Assembly: GCA_040005555.1 (NCBI GenBank)
Contig: JBDTYT010000089.1
Coordinates: 1 to 5,557, forward strand
Length of the DNA stretch: 5,557 nucleotides
Origin: JBDTYT01 sp040005555
GTDB lineage: Bacteria; Actinomycetota; UBA4738; HRBIN12
Reading direction: 5' to 3'
The translations under genes and the position numbers were made by a program. The notes under the pieces were generated by a model that made no database searches, was not told where the DNA came from, and worked only from the letters and a program-made list of their open reading frames with translations. This document shows positions 1 to 4,322 of the stretch, piece after piece. The first letter of the stretch is position 1. Every line of letters begins with the position of its first letter.

Positions 1-261
1 GCGGTGGTGGACGCCGGATGGGTGCCGTACAGCTACCAGGTCGGGCAGACCGGCAAGACCGTGAAGCCCGAGGTCTACATCGCGGTCGGTATCAGCGGCG
101 CGACGCAGCACGTCGTGGGGATGAAGGGCGCGAAGCGCATCGTCGCGATCAACAAGGACGCCGACGCCCCGATCCTCCGGCTCGCGGATCTCGGCGTCGT
201 GGGCGACGCGCTCGCGCTGTTGCCGGCGCTCATCGAGGAGATCCGCACCAGGAAGGGCTGA
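1..261 (+). CDS. etfA: Electron transfer flavoprotein alpha subunit, C-terminal part (5' truncated by window edge)
   Basis: The 86 visible codons are the C-terminal end of EtfA/FixB, the FAD-binding half of the ETF heterodimer. ETF takes electrons from acyl-CoA and other dehydrogenases and passes them to ETF:quinone oxidoreductase in the cytoplasm or at the membrane. Visible family motifs, in order, are QVGQTGKTV (visible residues 13-21), GISGATQH (30-37), AINKD (49-53) and ADLGVVGD (62-69). In known ETFs the TGKTV and GISGA-QH segments contact FAD, and the histidine of the latter lies near the isoalloxazine ring. The family's preceding SR-x-x-VD motif is cut; only the VVD part remains at the edge. 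The gene ends in TGA, and 45 bases separate it from the PabB-PabC start, so co-transcription is possible but not shown. An etfB partner would be expected upstream, outside the window. The enoyl-CoA hydratase further along fits the same beta-oxidation theme. Confidence 0.95.
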   Translation, partial: AVVDAGWVPYSYQVGQTGKTVKPEVYIAVGISGATQHVVGMKGAKRIVAINKDADAPILRLADLGVVGDALALLPALIEEIRTRKG

Positions 262-290
262 CCGTCCGGGTCGACAGTGCGAGGTCCGGC

Positions 291-296
291 GAGGGA
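291..296 (+). promoter_or_regulatory. Ribosome binding site for the PabB-PabC gene
   Basis: GAGGGA lies 10 bases before the GTG at 307. An alternative in-frame GTG at 277 has no comparable purine-rich element before it. Homology to the family also begins just after 307 (IEARFDDL), so this site supports the shorter start. Confidence 0.5.
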
Positions 297-306
297 ACCT
301 GAGCGC

Positions 307-2082
307 GTGATCGAGGCACGCTTCGACGACCTGTCTCCGGGACAGGAGCGTTCGTTCCGTTTGACCGGGCCCGTCGGCGTCGTCGAAGCGCACCGTCCCG
401 ATGAGGTTGCGGGGGTCCTGGAGGCAGCGGCGTCGGCAGCGGCACGGGGGCTGTGGGCCGGGGGCTTCGTGGCCTACGAGGCCGCTCCGGGATTGAACCC
501 GGATCTCGTGGTGCGCGATCGGCATGCCGAGGGCCCGACCGCACGTCTTCCGCTCGCGTGGTTCTCGATGTTCGAAGGTCGAGAGGCCGTCGACGCACCT
601 GAGCCTCCGATCGAGCTGCCGCCGACCCCGTCGCGGTCGCCGTGGCGACCGTCGGTGCCGCTCGAGCGATACGAGGGCTCGGTGCGACGGATCCAAGAGC
701 TCATCGCGGCCGGCGAAACGTATCAGGTCAACTACACGATCCGGCTGCACGCACGGGTCGAGGGCGCCGAGCGCGGCTTGTACCGGGACCTGTGTCTGGC
801 TCAACGCGGTGGCTACTCGGCATACCTCGACACCGGTCGCTCCCGGGTGCTCTCCGCATCGCCCGAGCTCTTCTTCCGCATCGAGGGTGACCGCATCACG
901 ACGCGGCCGATGAAGGGCACGGCGCCGAGGGGTCGCTGGCTCGAGGAGGACGAGGCGAACATCGAGCGACTGATCGCCTCGGTGAAGGACCGCGCCGAGA
1001 ACGCGATGATCGTCGACCTGCTCCGCAACGACCTCGGCCGGATCTCGCGACCGGGTTCGGTCGTGGTCGATTCGATGTTCGACCCCGAGCGCTATGAGAC
1101 CGTATGGCAGCTCACGTCCACGATCTCGTCAGAGCTCGTCCCGGGGGCCTCGCTGCTCGACGTCTTCGGCTCGCTGTTCCCCAGCGGCTCGGTGACCGGC
1201 GCGCCGAAGGTGCGGACGATGCAGCTCATCGCATCGCTCGAGGACTCGCCCAGGGGGGTCTACTGCGGCGCGGTGGGCTACCTGGCGCCGAGTGGTTCGG
1301 GCGAGCCGAGCGCGAACTTCAACGTCGCGATACGGACGGTGGTGATCGACGCCGGGTCCGGGACCGCCGAGTACGGCGTCGGCGGCGGCGTCACGCACGA
1401 TTCCTCCCCCGAGGGCGAGTACGCCGAGGTCCTCGCGAAGGCCCGAGTCCTCACGGCGATCCGCCCCGCGTTCGGGCTCTTCGAGACCATGCTCCACACC
1501 CCCGGTGAGGGGTTCCACCACTTGCGCGAGCACCTGCAGCGGCTGTCGAACTCGGCCCGCTACTTCGGGTTCGCGTTCGATCGGGACGAGATCCTCGCGT
1601 CGCTCGACCGCGCCGTCGACGGGACGCACCAGAAGGTTCGCCTGCGGCTCACGTTGGCGCGGGACGGTCACATCGAGACGGACGTGCGATCGCTCTCTCC
1701 CGCGAGCGACGGGCCGGTGCGGCTCGCACTCGACGACGAGCCCATCGACCCGAGCGACGTCTGGCTCTTCCACAAGACGACGAACCGCGCCCCGTACGAT
1801 CGCCGCCGATCCAAGCGCGCCGACACCGACGACGTGATCCTGGTGAACGTTCGAGGAGAGGTCACCGAGTCCACGATCGCGAACCTCGCCGCCCGGATCG
1901 ACGGCGTGTGGCTGACGCCGCCGCGGGAATCGGGACTCCTTGCCGGGACGTACCGCGAGGTGCTGCTCCGCGAGGGGCGGCTGACCGAGCGACCGATCAC
2001 CGTCGAAGAGCTGGTGCGGGCCGAGGCGATCGCGCTCGTGAGTTCGGTGCGCGGGTGGCGCGAGGCGGTGCTGCAACCGTGA
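307..2082 (+). CDS. pabB: Aminodeoxychorismate synthase component I fused to aminodeoxychorismate lyase (PabB-PabC)
   Basis: This 591-residue bifunctional enzyme would make p-aminobenzoate for folate synthesis. The PabB domain aminates chorismate to 4-amino-4-deoxychorismate, and the PabC domain releases pyruvate to give p-aminobenzoate. Numbering is from the GTG at 307. The chorismate-binding domain shows GETYQVNY (136-143), SPELFF (185-190), RPMKGTAPRG (200-209), DRAENAMIVDLLRNDLGR (228-245), SGSVTGAPK (293-301) and GGGVTHDSSPEGEY (359-372). Lys203 in MKGT is the position where PabB enzymes carry their nucleophilic lysine, whereas anthranilate synthase TrpE has alanine; this supports PabB over TrpE. 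The lyase domain (class IV aminotransferase fold) starts near FGLFETM (389-395). It has HKTTNR (489-494) with the probable PLP lysine Lys490, GEVTESTIANL (517-527) and SSVRGWREA (579-587). No glutaminase domain (PabA/TrpG) is fused or adjacent, so ammonia must come from a subunit encoded elsewhere. Its TGA overlaps the next start codon. Confidence 0.93.
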   Translation: MIEARFDDLSPGQERSFRLTGPVGVVEAHRPDEVAGVLEAAASAAARGLWAGGFVAYEAAPGLNPDLVVRDRHAEGPTARLPLAWFSMFEGREAVDAPEPPIELPPTPSRSPWRPSVPLERYEGSVRRIQELIAAGETYQVNYTIRLHARVEGAERGLYRDLCLAQRGGYSAYLDTGRSRVLSASPELFFRIEGDRITTRPMKGTAPRGRWLEEDEANIERLIASVKDRAENAMIVDLLRNDLGRISRPGSVVVDSMFDPERYETVWQLTSTISSELVPGASLLDVFGSLFPSGSVTGAPKVRTMQLIASLEDSPRGVYCGAVGYLAPSGSGEPSANFNVAIRTVVIDAGSGTAEYGVGGGVTHDSSPEGEYAEVLAKARVLTAIRPAFGLFETMLHTPGEGFHHLREHLQRLSNSARYFGFAFDRDEILASLDRAVDGTHQKVRLRLTLARDGHIETDVRSLSPASDGPVRLALDDEPIDPSDVWLFHKTTNRAPYDRRRSKRADTDDVILVNVRGEVTESTIANLAARIDGVWLTPPRESGLLAGTYREVLLREGRLTERPITVEELVRAEAIALVSSVRGWREAVLQP

Positions 2083-2327
2083 GCCCGCGCGACGACGTGT
2101 CGACCGTCCACCTCGGCCAGTTCACCCACGAGCACGCTGAGGCGATCGCCGCCGAGCTCGAAGCCGCGGGCATCGTGTGGTGGTACAAGGCGCCGGGGTT
2201 CCTCTCCACCGTGTGGGAGCACGGCGTCCGGTTGTTCGTGGATCGTGAACGGCTGGAGGAGGCGCGGGCGATCGCAGATCGGGTGTTGGCTGGGCCCGCC
2301 GCCGGGCACGCCCCGCCGGAAGGCTAG
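2079..2327 (+). CDS. Small DUF2007-like protein, translationally coupled to PabB-PabC
   Basis: This is an 82-residue cytoplasmic protein with no signal peptide or membrane segment. Its pattern is a short beta strand (VHLGQFTHE, 9-17), a helix with EAIAAELEAAGI (21-32), a variable middle, then VRLFVDRERLEEARAIADRVL (50-70). This matches the DUF2007 family (annotated as putative signal-transducing proteins), in which an 'A-x-x-L-x-x-x-GI' helix is followed by a 'V-x-L-x-V-x-x-x-x-x-x-A' strand-helix. The assignment is by pattern recognition only, and the molecular role is unknown. I chose the GTG at 2079 because it overlaps the upstream TGA in a GTGA junction, the usual sign of translational coupling; a later GTG at 2097 is possible. 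The C-terminal tail (AGPAAGHAPPEG) looks disordered. The stop codon shares a CTAG tetramer with the stop of the convergent zinc-ribbon gene. Confidence 0.72.
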   Translation: MSPRDDVSTVHLGQFTHEHAEAIAAELEAAGIVWWYKAPGFLSTVWEHGVRLFVDRERLEEARAIADRVLAGPAAGHAPPEG

Positions 2328-2527
2328 AACCCGTCCGGACGGGGCGGTGAGGACTCCTCGTCGGGCCACACGTACGGGCGCATGCGGTCCTCGTCGAGCG
2401 GACACGCGCACAACGGGCAGCGAGGCGGCTCCTCGTAGACGAGGACGACGCGCTCACAGAACGGACACTCGGACTCCCGCATGGCGGGAGCGCCATCGAT
2501 CTCCTGGGGCATATTCGGTTCGCTCAC
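2324..2527 (-). CDS. Small zinc-ribbon-like protein, function unknown
   Basis: This protein has about 67 residues from a GTG at 2527. Two cysteine knuckles, CPFC (residues 21-24) and CPLCAC (37-42), are 12 residues apart and form a likely single zinc ribbon. An acidic tail rich in Asp, Glu and Pro follows (PLDEDRMRPYVWPDEESSPP). It has no signal peptide or membrane segment. The start is uncertain. The GTG at 2527 gives MSEPN and has a GGGAG about 12 bases upstream. ATGs at 2581, 2512 and 2482 are in frame, but none has a well-placed Shine-Dalgarno. The 2581 start would begin only 13 bases beyond a terminator-like hairpin. The gene converges on the DUF2007-like gene with a 4-base overlap. The paired CPxC motifs are the main reason to believe this frame over the competing Ser/Arg-rich frame on the same strand. 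Its partner and role are unknown. Confidence 0.6.
   Translation of the reverse strand: MSEPNMPQEIDGAPAMRESECPFCERVVLVYEEPPRCPLCACPLDEDRMRPYVWPDEESSPPRPDGF
2330..2343. repeat. 14-bp perfect palindrome just after the DUF2007-like stop codon
   Basis: CCCGTCCGGACGGG is self-complementary and begins 3 bases after the plus-strand stop. As RNA it could fold into a 5-bp stem with a CCGG loop. It lies inside the last codons of the convergent zinc-ribbon gene. It could act as a weak terminator for the plus-strand operon, but no T-tract follows, so this role is only a guess. Confidence 0.4.
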
Positions 2528-2558
2528 GGGGGGAGCGGTCTCCCTGAGATTGTCGGTT

Positions 2559-2572
2559 GAACGGGCCCGTTC
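2559..2572. repeat. 14-bp perfect palindrome upstream of the zinc-ribbon gene
   Basis: GAACGGGCCCGTTC is a perfect inverted repeat 31 bases upstream of the preferred zinc-ribbon start (2527), between that start and the terminator-like hairpin. Its position suits an operator for the zinc-ribbon gene. If translation really starts at 2581, it would be coding instead. It shares the ACGGG/CCCGT arm with the palindrome at 2330-2343. Confidence 0.35.
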
Positions 2573-2594
2573 CTTGACCATGTCGCAGATGCGA

Positions 2595-2620
2595 AAGCCC
2601 CTCCGCGGTGGGAGGGGCTT
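2595..2620 (-). terminator. Terminator-like hairpin after the small zinc-finger gene
   Basis: AAGCCCCTCC and GGAGGGGCTT form a perfect 10-bp stem around a 6-base loop. On the minus strand it begins 27 bases after the TGA of the small zinc-finger gene and is followed by TCGC, so the 3' side reads CTTT before the tract breaks. The short T-run is typical of many GC-rich genomes. It probably separates transcription of the zinc-finger gene from the downstream zinc-ribbon gene. Confidence 0.7.
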
Positions 2621-2647
2621 CCGAGGGCTTCGATGGGACTCATACGG

Positions 2648-2863
2648 TCAAGCGGCCTGCATCTCCTTCTTACTGCGACGCTTCCCACGCGCCACGTACG
2701 TGTGCACGGGCTCATGCTGCCAGCAGTAGTCCCATTTGTTGTAGATCGACAGCTTCGTGCTGCATCCCTCGGCCCCGCAGACGCGTCCAGGGCCGTAGGT
2801 GCGATTCGCCCGAGGGAGCTCGCGGATGCGGGCTCCGCGGTAGGCGCCAGATTCCTGTTCCAT
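2648..2863 (-). CDS. Small basic zinc-finger-like protein (C-x4-C-x12-C-x2-H), function unknown
   Basis: This is a 71-residue cytoplasmic protein. The central motif is Cys29, Cys34, Cys47 and His50, spaced C-x4-C-x12-C-x2-H, with the conserved-looking core CSTKLSIYN (34-42). It could bind one zinc ion. I recall similar 'C-x-T-x-LS-x-YN ... C-x-x-H' segments in uncharacterised actinobacterial proteins, but cannot name a family. The N-terminal third is Arg-rich (RGARIRELPRANR), and the C-terminus is strongly basic (RGKRRSKKEMQAA), compatible with nucleic-acid binding; that is inference. The start is the ATG at 2863, preceded by GAGGAG at a 5-base spacing, the best ribosome site in the window; an upstream in-frame ATG at 2905 lacks one. 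It is the only gene here starting with ATG, and its base composition looks less GC-rich than its neighbours. A terminator-like hairpin follows. Confidence 0.75.
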   Translation of the reverse strand: MEQESGAYRGARIRELPRANRTYGPGRVCGAEGCSTKLSIYNKWDYCWQHEPVHTYVARGKRRSKKEMQAA

Positions 2864-2868
2864 GGGAT

Positions 2869-2874
2869 CTCCTC
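2869..2874 (-). promoter_or_regulatory. Strong ribosome binding site for the small zinc-finger gene
   Basis: GAGGAG on the minus strand is 5 bases before the ATG at 2863. It decides the start against the longer frame beginning at 2905. Confidence 0.8.
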
Positions 2875-2883
2875 GGTCGCTCT

Positions 2884-2900
2884 CCCGCTCCTCGAGCGGG
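2884..2900. repeat. Hairpin CCCGCTC-CTC-GAGCGGG in the zinc-finger gene leader
   Basis: A perfect 7-bp inverted repeat with a 3-base loop lies 9 bases upstream of the zinc-finger gene's ribosome site on the minus strand. No T-tract follows. It could be a 5' UTR structure of that gene or the end of the GNAT transcript; the sequence does not distinguish these. Confidence 0.5.
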
Positions 2901-2904
2901 TCCA

Positions 2905-2922
2905 CGGTTATTCGAACAACCG
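2905..2922. repeat. 18-bp near-perfect palindrome centred on TTCGAA
   Basis: CGGTTATTCGAACAACCG pairs with itself at eight of nine positions; the exception is A2910 with C2917. It lies 41 bases upstream of the zinc-finger start, in the gap after the GNAT gene, and overlaps the -10 part of a possible promoter. This is a good candidate operator. It does not have the CGAAC-N4-GTTCG spacing of a Gram-positive LexA box. Confidence 0.45.
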
Positions 2923-2940
2923 AGGCGCCCGGTTCGTTCC
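2915..2940 (-). promoter_or_regulatory. Possible ECF-sigma promoter (GGAAC-N18-GTT) for the small zinc-finger gene
   Basis: On the minus strand GGAAC (2940-2936) is followed after exactly 18 bases by GTT (2917-2915). This matches the GGAAT/C-N18-GTT form recognised by SigR/SigH-type actinobacterial sigma factors, which respond to thiol-oxidative stress. Transcription would begin roughly 40 bases before the zinc-finger start, a sensible distance. The pattern is short, so a chance match is possible. Confidence 0.3.
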
Positions 2941-2981
2941 CGATCCGATCCTGTCCGGTTTGATCTCCCGGCCCCGAGGCC

Positions 2982-3470
2982 CTACCCGCCGTCCATCCGC
3001 TCCAAAAGGTCGCGGGTGGCCGAGGTGAGCTGCACGACCCTCGGCGTGAATCCGAGCTCCTCCCAGAAGGTCATCGCGCCCCGGTTCGGGGCAAATGTCT
3101 TGAGCTCGATCCAGGCCACCGCGGAATCCCGGGCCCACCTCGCGGCCTCGTGGACGAGGTCCCGGCCCACCCCGCGACCCCGATACCCGCTGCGAACGAT
3201 GACGCCCGAGAGCTCGAGCGCCCGCTCGTCGGAGAAGCGGGAAGGCTGGCGGACCTCGCCGTAGGCCATGCCCACGATCTCGCCTTCGTCCTCAGCTACG
3301 AGGACCATCGCGTCCTCGGTCTCCATGGCCTCGCGGTACTTCTCGCCGACCTGGTCGTAGAAACCGGGGCGAGGGGTGAAGACCCGCCAATCGCTCTGCA
3401 GCCGGTCCAGTTCCTGGAACAAGGCCACGAGGGACGGAACGTCCTCCGGCATCGCCTGCCTGACCTCCAC
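2982..3470 (-). CDS. GNAT family N-acetyltransferase
   Basis: This is a 162-residue single-domain Gcn5-related acetyltransferase, the usual length for the fold, predicted cytoplasmic. It would transfer acetyl from acetyl-CoA to an amine of unknown identity. The N-terminal strand and helix read VRQAMPEDVPSLVALFQEL (3-21), typical of the family. The central strands are MVLVAEDEGEIVGMAYGEV (55-73). Motif A is LSGVIVRSGYRGRGVGRDLV (87-106); its RGRGVG (97-102) is the acetyl-CoA pyrophosphate-binding loop. A late LKTFAPNRGAMTFWEELGF (123-141) matches motif B, where N-x-x-A-x-x-F/FYxxxGF is usual. The GTG start at 3470 has GGGAGG at a 6-base spacing and lies 3 bases after the hydratase stop, so the two genes are very probably one transcript. 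The substrate cannot be read from the sequence; proteins, polyamines, antibiotics or small metabolites are all possible. Confidence 0.9.
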   Translation of the reverse strand: MEVRQAMPEDVPSLVALFQELDRLQSDWRVFTPRPGFYDQVGEKYREAMETEDAMVLVAEDEGEIVGMAYGEVRQPSRFSDERALELSGVIVRSGYRGRGVGRDLVHEAARWARDSAVAWIELKTFAPNRGAMTFWEELGFTPRVVQLTSATRDLLERMDGG

Positions 3471-3473
3471 CGA

Positions 3474-4241
3474 CTACCTCCCCTCGAACGTCGGGTCGCG
3501 CTTCTCGAGGAACGCCTGCATGCCCTCACGCTGATCGCGGGTATCGAACAACCCGACGAACACGTCGCGCTCGACGCTTAGACCCTTCCGCAGATCGCCG
3601 AGATCGGCGGCGTTCAACGCCTCCTTCGCGGCGGCGAGGGCGCGGGTCGGGCCCTGTGCGAATCGCGCGGCTTGCTCGAATGCGGCGGCGTACGGATCGG
3701 GCTCGAGCCGGTCGACCAAGCCGATGGCCAGGGCTTCCTCGGCGGGGACGATCCGCCCCGAGTAGATCAGCTCTCGTGCTCGGGAACGGCCGATCAGCCG
3801 CGGCAGTCGCTGCGTGCCCCCCGCGCCCGGGATGATGCCGAGCTTGATCTCGGACTGGCCGAGCTGTGATCGCGGCGAGGCGATGCGCAGGTCGCACGCG
3901 AGCGCGAGCTCGCAGCCGCCACCGAGCGCGTATCCCTCGATCGCCGCGACGACCACCTTGGGGAGCTCCTCGAGGACGACGAGCGCGTCGCCGAGCGCCG
4001 TCACCACGGGTCGGATGTCGTGAGGGTCGAACGCGGCCACCTCCTTGATATCCGCCCCCGCGGCGAAGATCTTCGGGCCTCCCCACACGACCAGCGCGGC
4101 GACGTCCTCGCGAGCGCCCCCCTCGAGGGCGGCGGCCAGCAGCTCTTTGGATACCTGAGCGTTGATCGCGTTGGCCGGCGGCCGGTCCAGCCGGATCGTT
4201 CCCACGCGGTCCCGGACCTCGAGCCGAACGAACTCAGCCAC
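3474..4241 (-). CDS. Enoyl-CoA hydratase/isomerase family protein (crotonase fold)
   Basis: This 255-residue protein is standard length for a crotonase-fold enoyl-CoA hydratase, which adds water to trans-2-enoyl-CoA in beta-oxidation. Visible elements are LDRPPANAIN (18-27), the first oxyanion-hole segment FAAGADIKE (59-67), GYALGGGCELALACD (103-117), and GQSEIKLGIIPGAGGTQRL (128-146). Both acidic residues that catalyse hydration in the well-studied rat enzyme appear to be present: Glu111 in GGGCEL and Glu131 in SEIKLG. The C-terminal part (SGRIVPAEEALAIGLVD, 161-177; EGMQAFLEKRDPTFEGR, 239-255) also matches the family. This supports a true hydratase over an isomerase or inactive paralogue, but chain length and pathway are open. 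The GTG start at 4241 has GGGAG at a 7-base spacing. It diverges from the APH-fold gene and is followed after 3 bases by the GNAT gene. A role with ETF in acyl-CoA oxidation is inferred. Confidence 0.94.
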   Translation of the reverse strand: MAEFVRLEVRDRVGTIRLDRPPANAINAQVSKELLAAALEGGAREDVAALVVWGGPKIFAAGADIKEVAAFDPHDIRPVVTALGDALVVLEELPKVVVAAIEGYALGGGCELALACDLRIASPRSQLGQSEIKLGIIPGAGGTQRLPRLIGRSRARELIYSGRIVPAEEALAIGLVDRLEPDPYAAAFEQAARFAQGPTRALAAAKEALNAADLGDLRKGLSVERDVFVGLFDTRDQREGMQAFLEKRDPTFEGR

Positions 4242-4248
4242 GGCTGTG

Positions 4249-4253
4249 CTCCC
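4249..4253 (-). promoter_or_regulatory. Ribosome binding site for the enoyl-CoA hydratase
   Basis: GGGAG on the minus strand is 7 bases before the GTG at 4241, supporting that start. No convincing -10/-35 pair for this gene was seen in the 81-base divergent gap. Confidence 0.65.
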
Positions 4254-4283
4254 GCATCACGGTGCCTATCCTTCCAGATGCGG

Positions 4284-4305
4284 CGCGGGACCCGCGAGAC
4301 GCGGG
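4284..4305. repeat. Three alternating CGCGGG/CCCGCG arms in the divergent intergenic gap
   Basis: CGCGGG (4284-4289), CCCGCG (4291-4296) and CGCGGG (4300-4305) alternate in orientation, so the middle arm can pair with either neighbour with a 1-base or 3-base gap. It lies just upstream of the -10-like hexamer of the APH-fold gene. It may be a regulator site or simply GC-rich sequence. Confidence 0.35.
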
Positions 4306-4309
4306 CGGA

Positions 4310-4315
4310 TACCCT
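4310..4315 (+). promoter_or_regulatory. -10-like element for leaderless transcription of the APH-fold gene
   Basis: TACCCT, in the context GATACCCT, ends 7 bases before the GTG at 4323, and no Shine-Dalgarno lies between. This puts the expected transcription start at or next to the start codon. No clear -35 element is seen. The same layout occurs before the Fur-family gene. Confidence 0.5.
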
Positions 4316-4322
4316 GGGCGCC

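Noticed and set aside
264..290. Direct repeat of GTCCGG between etfA and the PabB-PabC gene
   Set aside because: Two 6-base copies in a GC-rich gap are within chance expectation and form no stem suited to a terminator.
277..306. Longer PabB-PabC start at the GTG at 277
   Set aside because: It adds ten residues (MRGPAREPER) with no family similarity and has no ribosome site; the GTG at 307 has GAGGGA upstream.
1129..2076. Long open frame of 315 codons on the minus strand inside the PabB-PabC gene
   Set aside because: It is antisense to a gene with complete family motifs; its product is Arg/Gly/Pro-rich with no recognisable domain. Long antisense frames are expected in GC-rich coding DNA.
2122..2496. 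Minus-strand frame of 124 codons with an AGGAG 4 bases before its ATG
   Set aside because: The ribosome-site match is tempting, but the product is a Ser/Arg/Thr/Pro-rich shadow that extends about 200 bases into the DUF2007-like gene. The overlapping frame with CPFC and CPLC knuckles is more protein-like.
2908..2936. CGAAC ... GTTCG resembling a Gram-positive LexA (SOS) box
   Set aside because: The half-sites are 14 bases apart instead of 4, so LexA would not bind them as one site.
3150..3581. Plus-strand frame of 143 codons across the GNAT and hydratase junction
   Set aside because: It is antisense to two genes with clear motifs and ribosome sites; its translation shows no domain.
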